From Oscillospiraceae bacterium (GTDB taxonomy: Bacteria > Bacillota > Clostridia > Oscillospirales > Ruminococcaceae), in contig SVMR01000005.1 of assembly GCA_015067315.1 (NCBI GenBank), forward strand, positions 51,554 to 115,553: DNA of 64,000 bases. Direction: 5' to 3'. A program made the translations under genes and the position numbers. Under the pieces are notes generated by a model that saw nothing but the letters and a program-made list of their open reading frames with translations, ran no database searches and had not been told where the DNA came from. This document shows, piece by piece, positions 1 through 8,961 of the stretch (positions are counted from its first letter, which is position 1; each line of letters begins with the position of its first letter).

Positions 1-2
1 TG

Positions 3-68
3 ACCGCGGAAGTTCCGGAAGAAAAAATCCGCGAAGCAATCGAAAAGGCAGGATATAAACTGGAATAA
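3..68 (+). CDS. C-terminal fragment of heavy-metal-associated (HMA) domain protein, cut by window start
   Basis: Frame 3 reads TAEVPEEKIREAIEKAGYKLE-stop, like the end of copper-chaperone/HMA domains. Confidence 0.55.
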   Translation, partial: TAEVPEEKIREAIEKAGYKLE

Positions 69-247
69 CCGGTATTTTGTGCCCGAAACAAAAAATTCAT
101 AAAATTTTTTAAAATTTCATGCAATACTTTTTGAATTTTCGGACACTTAATATATATGCGCCTTTTTCGGGCGCGCAAAAACAAGCAAAAAAACACACCG
201 CCGCCGGAAAGGCGGCAAGCTTTAAAAAAGAAAGGAATAAAAACAAA

Positions 248-805
248 ATGAAAAAAATTCTTGCATTTGTACTTGCTATGATCATGGTTCTTTCCTTCGC
301 GGCATGCGGAAACAGCGAACCCGCAGAAGGCGAAAACGCAAACACCGAAGTAACCGTCGGTTCCGCTCTCGAAATTCTTGAAACCGTTTGGGGCAAATTC
401 GGCGAAGACGAAAAATTCTTCGCAATGGGCGGCGACTATGACAACATGGTTGACAATGCTCCCGGCGCTGTTACCAACGCAGATTACATCTCCGGCGTTC
501 TTCTTGTTCCCGCAGGCACCGAAGTTATCGAAGCGGCAGGTCTTGTTCACGGAATGAACCTCAACTCCTTCACCGCAGGCGCTTTCAAAGTTTCCGACGC
601 AGCAGCTTTCGCTGAAACCATGCACGAAGCAATCGCTTCCAACCAGTGGATGTGCGGCTTCCCCGAAAAAATGGTAATCGCAACCTTCGGAAACGAATAC
701 GTTGTCGCAATGTTCGGTCTTAACGACGCAATCAACCCCTTTGAAGAAAAACTTGTTGCCGAATATCCTGAAGCAACCATCGTTTACAGCGAAGCAATCG
801 CATAA
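248..805 (+). CDS. Putative lipoprotein of unknown function
   Basis: MKKILAFVLAMIMVLSFAACG lipobox signal peptide; upstream AAAGAAAGG RBS-like sequence. Confidence 0.75.
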   Translation: MKKILAFVLAMIMVLSFAACGNSEPAEGENANTEVTVGSALEILETVWGKFGEDEKFFAMGGDYDNMVDNAPGAVTNADYISGVLLVPAGTEVIEAAGLVHGMNLNSFTAGAFKVSDAAAFAETMHEAIASNQWMCGFPEKMVIATFGNEYVVAMFGLNDAINPFEEKLVAEYPEATIVYSEAIA

Positions 806-948
806 TTTCTTCTTTACGAAGAACAATCGGGCGCATCCTTCCGATGCGCCCGCCTTTTTCAAAAAAACAAAAGGGCTTTAAAAATTCTGATTGAATAATC
901 AAAACTTTTAAAACCTTTCTGTTTAAAAAATTTTTTGGAGGTGAACCT

Positions 949-2352
949 ATGCTCTTTTCGAGCATTCCTTTCCTTTATTATTTTCTGCCGCTTGTTCTGA
1001 TAACCTATTTTGCGGCGCCGAAAAAGCTTAAAAACGCGGTTCTTTTTGCGTACAGCCTTGTTTTCTATGCCTGGGGCGAACCGGTTTATGTTTTCCTCAT
1101 GGCGGTTTCAATCGTTTCCGCCTGGGGTCTGGCTCTTTTGATGGAAAAAGCAAAAACGCAAAAGGTAAGAAAAATCATTATGATAATTTCCGTTGTGATA
1201 AGCTTTTCTTTCCTTGCCTATTTCAAATATGCGGATTTCTTCATCAGCAACTTCAACGCCGCAACGGGACTTTCAATTCCGCTTTTAAAACTTGCCCTTC
1301 CGGTGGGAATAAGTTTTTATACCTTCCAGATAGCAAGCTATACCATTGACGTTTACCGCGGCGACACAAAGGCGAACAGAAACATCGTGAACTTCGGAGC
1401 CTATGTTGTGCTTTTTCCCCAGCTTATTGCGGGACCCATTGTCCGTTACGTCGATATTGCGGAAATGCTTGAAAACCGAACCCATACCCTTGAAAAAACC
1501 GCATACGGAATCAAAAGATTCTGCCTCGGTCTTGGAAAAAAGGTTCTTCTTGCAAACACCTTCGGCGAACTTTGTTCCGTTTTCCGGGCAAGCGACGAAA
1601 AAACGGTTCTTTTCTATTGGATGTATGCGGCGGCTTTTATGCTCCAGATTTATTTCGATTTTTCCGGCTATTCCGATATGGCGATAGGTCTTGGAAGAAT
1701 CTTCGGCTTCACATTCCTCGAAAACTTCGATTTTCCCTTTGTTTCCAAAAGCATCACCGAATTCTGGAGAAGATGGCATATGTCCCTCGGAAGCTGGTTC
1801 CGTGATTACGTTTATATTCCCCTCGGCGGAAACAGGGTTAAAACTCCCCGCTTCCTCTTCAACATTTTTGTGGTCTGGTTCCTTACCGGTTTCTGGCACG
1901 GCGCCGACTGGCAGTTCATCGTATGGGGACTTTTCTATGGCGTAATGCTTGTGATTGAAAAAATGTGGCTTAAAAAATATCTCGATAAGGCTCCCGCCTT
2001 CCTTTGCCATATCTACGTTCTTTTCCTTTCCGCAATCGGCTTTGTGATTTTCAATTCCGTCAATATGGCGGGCGCAATAGAAGATCTTAAAGGAATGTTC
2101 GGATTTTCCGGTCTTCCCCTTTGCGGAACCGAAACTCTTTATTACCTCAAGAGTTTTGCCCTTATGTTTGTTGTCGGTTCTCTTCTTGCAACCCCGGTTA
2201 TCAAGAACCTCCTTGCAAAAATCGATTCCGCAAAAACCGGCGGAAAAATTCTTGCGGTTCTCCGCCCAATTGGTTTTGCGGCAATTTTGATCATAGTGAC
2301 CGGATATCTTGCGGACGGTTCCTTTAATCCGTTCTTCTATTTCAGATTTTAA
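949..2352 (+). CDS. MBOAT family O-acyltransferase (AlgI-like)
   Basis: 467 aa polytopic protein with MBOAT motifs (FPQLIAGPIVRY, FDFSGYSDMAIGLGR, ITEFWRRWHMSLGSWFRDYVYIPLGGNR, WFLTGFWHGADWQFIVWG). Confidence 0.93.
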   Translation: MLFSSIPFLYYFLPLVLITYFAAPKKLKNAVLFAYSLVFYAWGEPVYVFLMAVSIVSAWGLALLMEKAKTQKVRKIIMIISVVISFSFLAYFKYADFFISNFNAATGLSIPLLKLALPVGISFYTFQIASYTIDVYRGDTKANRNIVNFGAYVVLFPQLIAGPIVRYVDIAEMLENRTHTLEKTAYGIKRFCLGLGKKVLLANTFGELCSVFRASDEKTVLFYWMYAAAFMLQIYFDFSGYSDMAIGLGRIFGFTFLENFDFPFVSKSITEFWRRWHMSLGSWFRDYVYIPLGGNRVKTPRFLFNIFVVWFLTGFWHGADWQFIVWGLFYGVMLVIEKMWLKKYLDKAPAFLCHIYVLFLSAIGFVIFNSVNMAGAIEDLKGMFGFSGLPLCGTETLYYLKSFALMFVVGSLLATPVIKNLLAKIDSAKTGGKILAVLRPIGFAAILIIVTGYLADGSFNPFFYFRF

Positions 2353-2369
2353 AGAAAGGCGGTATTAAT

Positions 2370-3473
2370 ATGAAAAAAAGAACAGAATATATCTATACCG
2401 CCGTGCTCATGGCGGTGCTCATCTTCGGGCTTGCGATTTTCGCCGTGCTCAAACCCGCGGACGAATTTTCCGAAAGCGAAAGAAGACCCCTTAAACAGCT
2501 TCCGGAACTTTCGGTCGAAACAATCCTGAACGGAAACTTCATGGATAATTTCGAGGATTATACAAACGACCAGTTCCCGTTAAGGGATGCTTTCCGCTCA
2601 ATAAAAGCTCTTTCAAGATACTATCTTTTCGGTCTTTCCGACAACAACGAACTTTATTTCGCCGAAGGTCATATCGCAAAGCTCGATTTTCCCCTTGATG
2701 AGGATTCGATTAATTACGCGGCGGACCGTTTTGAAGACCTCTATAACAAATATATGGCGGGAAAAGCAAACAAAGTCGTTTTCTCCGTCGTTCCGGATAA
2801 AGGATTTTATATTGCCGAAGAAAACGGCTATCCGGCAATGGATTATGCGGCTATGCAGGAATTCTTCAAAAACCGCCTTGATTTTGCGGAATACGTTGAT
2901 ATAACCGGAACCCTCGGAAAGGATTCCTATTATCTCACCGATACCCATTGGCAGCAGCAGTATCTTACCGGAACCGCGGAAAAAATTCTTTCCGCCCTCG
3001 GGGCTTCCGCTTTTGATAATTTCGAAGAATCCGTCGCAACGGAAGAATTCCATGGGGTTTATTACGGTCAAAGCGCGCTTCCGCTTAAACCGGAAAAAAT
3101 CGTCTGTCTTCATAATGCCGAACTTGACGGAATGACCGTTTTGAATTACGAAACCGGAAAAGAAACCGGCGTTTATGATTTCGATAAGCTCGGAAGCAAG
3201 GACCCTTATGAATTCTATCTTTCCGGACCTTCCCCGGTTCTTGAAGTCACAAATCCGAACGGGGAAGAAGGCAGAAAACTTATAATTTTCCGCGATTCCT
3301 TCGGTTCTTCGATCGGTCCGCTTCTTATGAATGATTACGAAAAAATCTTCCTGGTGGATACCCGCTATCTCCTTCCGGATTTTGTGGGAAACTACGTCGA
3401 TTTTGAAGGCGCGGACGTCCTTATGCTTTACAGCAGCCTTGTTCTCAACGAAAGTTCCACCATTAAAAAATAA
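2370..3473 (+). CDS. DHHW / AlgJ-AlgX-like (SGNH-type) acetylation partner protein
   Basis: N-terminal TM, LTDTHW and FRDSFGSS motifs; directly downstream of the MBOAT gene. Confidence 0.82.
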   Translation: MKKRTEYIYTAVLMAVLIFGLAIFAVLKPADEFSESERRPLKQLPELSVETILNGNFMDNFEDYTNDQFPLRDAFRSIKALSRYYLFGLSDNNELYFAEGHIAKLDFPLDEDSINYAADRFEDLYNKYMAGKANKVVFSVVPDKGFYIAEENGYPAMDYAAMQEFFKNRLDFAEYVDITGTLGKDSYYLTDTHWQQQYLTGTAEKILSALGASAFDNFEESVATEEFHGVYYGQSALPLKPEKIVCLHNAELDGMTVLNYETGKETGVYDFDKLGSKDPYEFYLSGPSPVLEVTNPNGEEGRKLIIFRDSFGSSIGPLLMNDYEKIFLVDTRYLLPDFVGNYVDFEGADVLMLYSSLVLNESSTIKK

Positions 3474-3576
3474 TTTTTTAACAAAATCCCGAAAACTGCT
3501 TTATTTTTTGTTTTCGTTGATGTATAATGTATCCGGATAAGTTTCCCCATTTTTACAATAATATGGAGGATTTTAT

Positions 3577-4749
3577 ATGCAGGATTTTAATCTTAAAACA
3601 AAAGTATATTTCGGCGAAAACGCTCTTGATCATCTTCTTGAAAAAGACAGCAAATGTGCCTTCATCGTTGCCGATCCCTTTACCGTAAAAAGCGGGCTCA
3701 TAAAACTTATTACCGACCGTCTTGACGCAACGGACGTTCCCTATCTTGTTTATGACGATGTTGTTCCGGATCCGCCCATGGATAAAGTTATTGTCGGGGT
3801 GCAAAAATGCCTCGGACTCCGTCCGGACTGCATTATGGCTGTTGGCGGCGGCAGCGCAATCGATTTTACCAAAGCGGTAAAAATGTTTGCCCACAGAGCT
3901 GACCCGACCTTCGATCCGCCTTTTGTTGCAATTCCCACCACAAGCGGAACCGGTTCCGAAGTGACCGAAGTTGCGGTAATCACCGATCCTGAAAAGAAAA
4001 CAAAATATCCTCTTGTTTCCGAAGAACTTATCGCGGACGTTGCGATTCTTGATGCGGAACTTGTAAAAACCGTTCCGAAAACAATAACCGCCGATACCGG
4101 TATGGATATCATCACCCACGCAATCGAAGCTTTTGTCAGCACCGGAAACAGCGAATTTTCCGATGCCCTTGCGGAAAGAGCGATAAAACTCTGCTGCCGC
4201 TATCTTTGCCGTTCCTATCTCAACGCAAACGATATGGAAGCAAGAGGCAAAATCCACGTCGCTTCCTGCATGGCGGGTATGGCATTCAACGAAGCGGGAC
4301 TCGGTCTTAACCACGGAATGGCTCACCAGCTCGGCGCAAGATTCCATATTCCCCACGGAAGAGCAAACGCAATGCTTCTGCCCTGCATCATCAGCTATAA
4401 CAGCGACATCACAAACATGACCATTCCGCACGAAAATCTTCCGGCATGCGTCAAAAAATACTGCGAAATCGCCGCTTCCCTCGGAATTGTAAACTTCAAC
4501 GAAGTTTCAACGGTACGTTCCTTTATGAACTATATCAAAATTCTCACAAGGGAAATGGATATGCCCTGCTGCATTAAAGATGTCGGCGGAATCACGAAGG
4601 AAGAATATTTTGCCGCAATCGACGAAATGGCCGACGCCGCGCTTAAAGATGCGACCACCCGGACCAACCCCAGAGTTCCCGCAAAAGAGGACGTTGTTGC
4701 AATTTACGAAGCCCTTTGGGATCTCCACCGCGACGACGAAAGATATTGA
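3577..4749 (+). CDS. Iron-containing alcohol dehydrogenase
   Basis: GGGSAIDFTKA, TTSGTGSEVT and Fe-ligand motif GLGLNHGMAHQLG. Confidence 0.93.
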   Translation: MQDFNLKTKVYFGENALDHLLEKDSKCAFIVADPFTVKSGLIKLITDRLDATDVPYLVYDDVVPDPPMDKVIVGVQKCLGLRPDCIMAVGGGSAIDFTKAVKMFAHRADPTFDPPFVAIPTTSGTGSEVTEVAVITDPEKKTKYPLVSEELIADVAILDAELVKTVPKTITADTGMDIITHAIEAFVSTGNSEFSDALAERAIKLCCRYLCRSYLNANDMEARGKIHVASCMAGMAFNEAGLGLNHGMAHQLGARFHIPHGRANAMLLPCIISYNSDITNMTIPHENLPACVKKYCEIAASLGIVNFNEVSTVRSFMNYIKILTREMDMPCCIKDVGGITKEEYFAAIDEMADAALKDATTRTNPRVPAKEDVVAIYEALWDLHRDDERY

Positions 4750-4754
4750 TAATT

Positions 4755-4784
4755 AAAAAAAGCACCCTTCGGGGTGCTTTTATT
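4755..4784 (+). terminator. Rho-independent terminator
   Basis: AAAAAAAGCACCC-TTCG-GGGTGCTTTT. Confidence 0.85.
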
Positions 4785-4787
4785 TTG

Positions 4788-5287
4788 CCTTTTCTCGTGG
4801 AACCACCGCTTTACGGTAGGGAACAGTCCTGACCGTTCCGCAAAGCCTTCCCCCGGGGGAAGGTGTCAAAACCGAAGGCTTTGACGGATGAGGGGCAAAC
4901 CCTGTCAGATTAAAAATGGGCGCACGCCCCTACGACGTTACAATAAAACCCGCTGCTTTACGGTAGGGAACGGTCTTGACCGTTCCGCAAAAAGAATTCC
5001 CGGAGGGCAGGCTCCCTTGTGCAAAGGGAGCAGTCGAAAATCTTTGATTTTTGACTGAGGGATTGTAACCCCGTCCAATTAAAAACGGGCGGATAATTTT
5101 AAAAAAACGGCGGAAGCAGGTGCCCTGAGCGAAGCGAAGAAATACCCTTGGGGTACCCCCGCCCTACATTGATTTTGATGAACCGCCGAAAACAGGGCGG
5201 TAATCTCGACAGAATCCCCCGGTCACGCACCTGTTCTTAAAAGCGTGACAGCCCCCTTTGACAAAGGGGCCTTTTTTGTAAAAAAAC
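4788..5287. repeat. Mosaic of interspersed hairpin repeats
   Basis: Blocks recur at 18.5, 22.0, 25.3, 27.0, 28.3, 37.3, 39.7 and 48.4 kb (e.g. GGCTCCCTTGTGCAAAGGGAGC..ACTGAGGGATTGTAACC). Confidence 0.85.
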
Positions 5288-5339
5288 GGGCGGATATTAT
5301 CCGCCCTGCATTATTTCAATGAACTTTTTCCGTCCGGCG

Positions 5340-5771
5340 TCACAGAATTTCGTCGATCTGCGATTCACCGAAAATTTCAAAACCGTTTTCAAGAAGAAGC
5401 GCGGCGGTTTTTCCGAATCCGGGAACAAGTCCGCCGTCAAATTTTCCGTTATGGATAATTCCGCTTCCGCAGGAAGGACTTTTTTCTTTAAAAAGCGCCT
5501 TTTTTGCGCCGAAAATTTTTCCAAGGCGCAAAACCTCTTCCGCGCCTTTGATATATTCCGCGGTGACGTCTTTCCCGTCTTTTGTAAGAACTTTTTCGCC
5601 GGAAATTTCCGCCGGAATCCGGGGAGTCGGAAGTCCGCCGAAGATTTCCGCGCAAACCGGAACAAGTTCATATTTTTCCATGAGTTTTTCAATGCCGGAA
5701 ACGGGTTTGCTTTTTCCGTCATATCTGCAGGAAACGCCGAGAAGGCAGGCGCTTATAAGAAGTTTTTCCAT
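5340..5771 (-). CDS. DUF523 family protein
   Basis: MEKLLISACLLGVSCRYDGKSK...VPVCAEIFGGLPTPRIPAEI...LFKEKSPSCGSG; AGGAG RBS upstream of this internal Met. Confidence 0.88.
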   Translation of the reverse strand: MEKLLISACLLGVSCRYDGKSKPVSGIEKLMEKYELVPVCAEIFGGLPTPRIPAEISGEKVLTKDGKDVTAEYIKGAEEVLRLGKIFGAKKALFKEKSPSCGSGIIHNGKFDGGLVPGFGKTAALLLENGFEIFGESQIDEIL

Positions 5772-5835
5772 AAGTTTTCTCCTTTTTTTCAATTGATCTG
5801 TAAATATAATACACCCGAAAAGAAAACCGGTCAAC

Positions 5836-5869
5836 AAAAAAGGCCTCCGCATCTGCGGAGGCCTTTTTT
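5836..5869 (-). terminator. Terminator downstream of queT
   Basis: AAAAAAGGCCTCCGC-ATCT-GCGGAGGCCTTTTTT. Confidence 0.85.
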
Positions 5870-5873
5870 GTTT

Positions 5874-6362
5874 TCAGAATATGATTTTATATTTTTTGAG
5901 CGTTTTCGCAAGAAAAACTCCGAGTATTCCCGCGGTTACAAATTCGCCGAAACCGACCGTGAGCATGAAGAAAGGGATGCTTCCTTCCGCTCCGTAAGCA
6001 TAGCGAAGAACAAAAGGAACAATAATCATGTTCGCAAGAATTGTCGGAACGGGGGCGAGATAAACGCTTTTTTTGCGCAATGCCCAGGCTCCCCAGGCTC
6101 CTATAAGGCTTGCAAGGCTTCCGAAGATAACGTCCCAGACAACTCCGCCGGTTATGATATTCGAAATCATACAGCCGATAAAGACGCCGGGAATCGCCGC
6201 CGGGGTGAAAACCGGAAGAACAGCGAACATTTCCGAAAGGCGGAACTGGATAACTCCGCTTGAAATTCCGAGAAGGGCGGAAACTTCGGTAAGAAGGACG
6301 TAAAGCGCCGCAATCATCGCGCTTTTTGTAAGGAAAGCCGTTTTTGTTTTTCTGTTATTCAT
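5874..6362 (-). CDS. queT: QueT family queuosine-precursor transporter
   Basis: Small multi-TM protein (MIAALYVLLTEVSALLGISSGVIQFRLSEMFAVLPVFTPAAIPGVFIGC) plus preQ1-like leader. Confidence 0.85.
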   Translation of the reverse strand: MNNRKTKTAFLTKSAMIAALYVLLTEVSALLGISSGVIQFRLSEMFAVLPVFTPAAIPGVFIGCMISNIITGGVVWDVIFGSLASLIGAWGAWALRKKSVYLAPVPTILANMIIVPFVLRYAYGAEGSIPFFMLTVGFGEFVTAGILGVFLAKTLKKYKIIF

Positions 6363-6371
6363 TTTTCAAAA

Positions 6372-6417
6372 TCTCCTTTGGTTTTGTTTTAAGTGAGGAA
6401 GGCTTCGAACTCACTGG
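6372..6417 (-). promoter_or_regulatory. preQ1-I type riboswitch (candidate)
   Basis: Minus strand CCAGTGAGTTCGAAGCCTTCCTCACTTAAAACAAAACCAAAGGAG: AGTGAG/CTCACT stem, 12-nt loop, A-rich tail; loop CCUU can pair with RBS AAGG. Confidence 0.75.
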
Positions 6418-6452
6418 GTTGATATTATATCACTTTTCCGGGAACCTTGCAA

Positions 6453-6483
6453 CAAAAAAAGAGCGGCAAAACCGCTCTTTTTT
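6453..6483 (-). terminator. Terminator downstream of sortase gene
   Basis: AAAAAAAGAGCGG-CAAAA-CCGCTCTTTTTTT. Confidence 0.85.
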
Positions 6484-6502
6484 TTAAGAAAAATTAATTT
6501 AA

Positions 6503-7924
6503 TCAGTCTTCGGAAGGCTTCCAGGAAGAAAGATATCCGTTGAATTCTTCTTTATAGGTTTCCGGAATCGGTGCGTTTGCGTTAAGAACAAAGCTTGCGT
6601 TTTTGTCAACATGTTCGTTTGCAACGTCGGTTACGAGTTTTGCAACGATTACGAAGCGGTAATTGTCGCGTGCCTGAAGACCGTATGCAACGGTGCAGGT
6701 GGAAAGGGTGAGGATCTGGTCGCCGGTGGTTACCTCAACGTCATAATCGTAGATGGAGCGTTCCTGAACGGTTCTGAGCATAAGGTCATATTCGTCGGTT
6801 TTGGGGCTCGGTTCGATGTACCAAAGGTCGCCTGCGCTCTTGCTGTTGTTGTAATAAGGAGCAAAAACGTTGTTGACAGCTTTTGCGTCGTTATAGAATA
6901 CCGCAAAAATTTCCCATACGGTGTTTTCTTCCGGAAGGGTGAGGTAAATATAAGGAGTCTGTTCCGCAAAGCTCGGATCCTTGAAGTTGAAAAGCTGGGA
7001 GAAAAGCGGACCGTTCGGGTCGTCGTTTTTATAGGAAAGGTTTTCTTTGCCAAGGTCGCTGTGACCGAAAATTACGGTGTTGGTGGAAAGTTCGGCGGAA
7101 GTGTTTCCGAAGAAGTTGCGGAAATGGGTGTAATATGCGCCGTCAATCCAATAGCTGTTGGGGATCTTCTTGCCGGTGATGTCGCGTTTGTTGTAAGGAT
7201 AGGATTTGTCATAGCTGAAGCAAACGCCTGCGTCAACGTCCTCAAGACCCGGGATATAAAGCCAGGCAACAACGTCGTTGTTGGTGTTGAAGGCTTCAAC
7301 ATACTGGTTTTTTCTGTTGGGGATTTCAAATTTTTCGTCTTCGCCTGTGTTCTGTTCCGGATCGTCGCCGTTGTTTTCGTCTTCACCGATTACGATGTTG
7401 TTTCCGGGGTTGTTGGGGCCGGAAGGTTCTTCGGAAGGGGAGCAGCTTGTTGCAATGATAAGGATAAGCGCGATGAGAACAACAAGAATTGCCGCCGCGC
7501 CGATGATAACCGTTTTGGTCGGAAGGTTTTTGAGTTTATCCATGATTCCGGAAAGGGGATTTTCCTTTGCGGGTTTTTCGTCCTTCGGGAACTGGGTTTC
7601 GTCAGCAACTTCTTCCTTTTTAGGCGCCGCGGGTTTTGCTTTTTCGGGTTTCGGTTTCTTTTCGGAAACGGTTTTGATTCCGGCGGAAATTCCTTCGCCT
7701 ACGGTTTTTGCGCCTGCGGCAGCGCCCGCGAAGAATTCGCCGACAAAATTATTTTTCTTTTTTTCTTTTGCGGGTTTTTCTTCCTTCGGGGAATTGTCAA
7801 CATAGCGCACAACTTTGCGGGGTTTTCCCTCCGGGGAAACTCCGTCTTCCGGAACCGGGATATCGTCGATAAAATCTTCATCGGGGATATTTACGGAAAA
7901 GTTTTTTTTCTGTTCTTCGGACAA
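6503..7924 (-). CDS. Class B sortase
   Basis: Catalytic GHSDLGKE..(His) and LTLSTCTVAYGLQARDNYRFVIVAKL (Cys/Arg); central TM after long charged N-terminus. Confidence 0.9.
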   Translation of the reverse strand: MSEEQKKNFSVNIPDEDFIDDIPVPEDGVSPEGKPRKVVRYVDNSPKEEKPAKEKKKNNFVGEFFAGAAAGAKTVGEGISAGIKTVSEKKPKPEKAKPAAPKKEEVADETQFPKDEKPAKENPLSGIMDKLKNLPTKTVIIGAAAILVVLIALILIIATSCSPSEEPSGPNNPGNNIVIGEDENNGDDPEQNTGEDEKFEIPNRKNQYVEAFNTNNDVVAWLYIPGLEDVDAGVCFSYDKSYPYNKRDITGKKIPNSYWIDGAYYTHFRNFFGNTSAELSTNTVIFGHSDLGKENLSYKNDDPNGPLFSQLFNFKDPSFAEQTPYIYLTLPEENTVWEIFAVFYNDAKAVNNVFAPYYNNSKSAGDLWYIEPSPKTDEYDLMLRTVQERSIYDYDVEVTTGDQILTLSTCTVAYGLQARDNYRFVIVAKLVTDVANEHVDKNASFVLNANAPIPETYKEEFNGYLSSWKPSED

Positions 7925-8067
7925 AATATATCATTCCTTTCTTAAAGGCAATTTTCTACCTATACATAATAACATTATATTCTTTCAATTACAAGACGCA
8001 GAAAATAAATTACCATTAAATAAGTATCGTTTTTTGGCGTTTTTGTTGCATGAAAACAAAAATTTTT

Positions 8068-8787
8068 TTAATTTGCCTCTTCTTTTCCAAGAACGTCCCA
8101 AGGGGAAATTGTTCCAAGGAGCTTTCCGTCGGCTTTTCCGTTCGATGTTACAAAAACCATTGCAAGGCGTTTTCCGCCGGAATAGGTGTGTTCAAAAATA
8201 TCCCGGAGCTCGTCAACATAAAGCGAATCTTTCACAAAACGGTAAACTTCGGAACTGTGGTGGTCAAGCGAAATATATTTCGCCGCATCCGCAAAGGAAT
8301 ATCCGGGACCGAGCGGTTCGCCTTTTTTGTCCGCAATAATATTGAGGAAGGAAACGGCGGTGAAAACTCCGCAGACTTTTCCGGCGCCGTCAAGAACCGG
8401 AACGTGACCGGTTGGAATTTCCTTCATTTTCAAAAGGGTTTCAAGGACGCTGTCGGAGCAGTTTTTATAAAAAAGGCGGCTTTTCGGAATCATTATCTGG
8501 CTGCATTTTTTGCGGTTTTTAAGGGAAGCTATGGTCCGTTCAAGAAAATTTATCATTTCCCTTGTGGGTTCAACCGGATATTCCCCGCCGATTTTCTTTT
8601 TGTGCTGAAGAAGGTTCCGGACCTCCTGGCAATATTTTATCTCCTCGCGGAAAGGGCGGTATTCGTCCCTTTTTGAAAGAAAATTCGTGACGGAATCCCA
8701 ATCGTTGAGCCCGAAGGTTTCCTTAACTATCGCCTCAAGTTCCTTGAATTTCTGGATATATTCGTCTGCGTTTGTCAAAAAAATCAT
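8068..8787 (-). CDS. CBS-domain protein with HEPN-like N-terminal region
   Basis: C-terminal CBS pair (TGHVPVLDGAGKVCGVFTAVSF); N-terminal helical region with EVRNLLQHKKK (RNxxxH). Confidence 0.75.
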   Translation of the reverse strand: MIFLTNADEYIQKFKELEAIVKETFGLNDWDSVTNFLSKRDEYRPFREEIKYCQEVRNLLQHKKKIGGEYPVEPTREMINFLERTIASLKNRKKCSQIMIPKSRLFYKNCSDSVLETLLKMKEIPTGHVPVLDGAGKVCGVFTAVSFLNIIADKKGEPLGPGYSFADAAKYISLDHHSSEVYRFVKDSLYVDELRDIFEHTYSGGKRLAMVFVTSNGKADGKLLGTISPWDVLGKEEAN

Positions 8788-8961
8788 CTCCTTACGGAAG
8801 ATTCCTTAAAAAATTATTATACCCCTTATCACAATTTATTACAAGCAAAAGCAAAAAAGCCTTACTCCGGGGGAAATATATTTTTGCCAAACCTTGTAAC
8901 TTCTTTTTCAAAAGTGTATAATAAAATCGAAAAAATATTGTCCGAAGGGAGTTTTTTTATA

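Noticed and set aside
6503-7924. Sortase as part of a pilus or LPXTG surface system
   Set aside because: No LPXTG-like or NPQTN-type substrate gene recognised nearby; annotated only as a solitary class B sortase.
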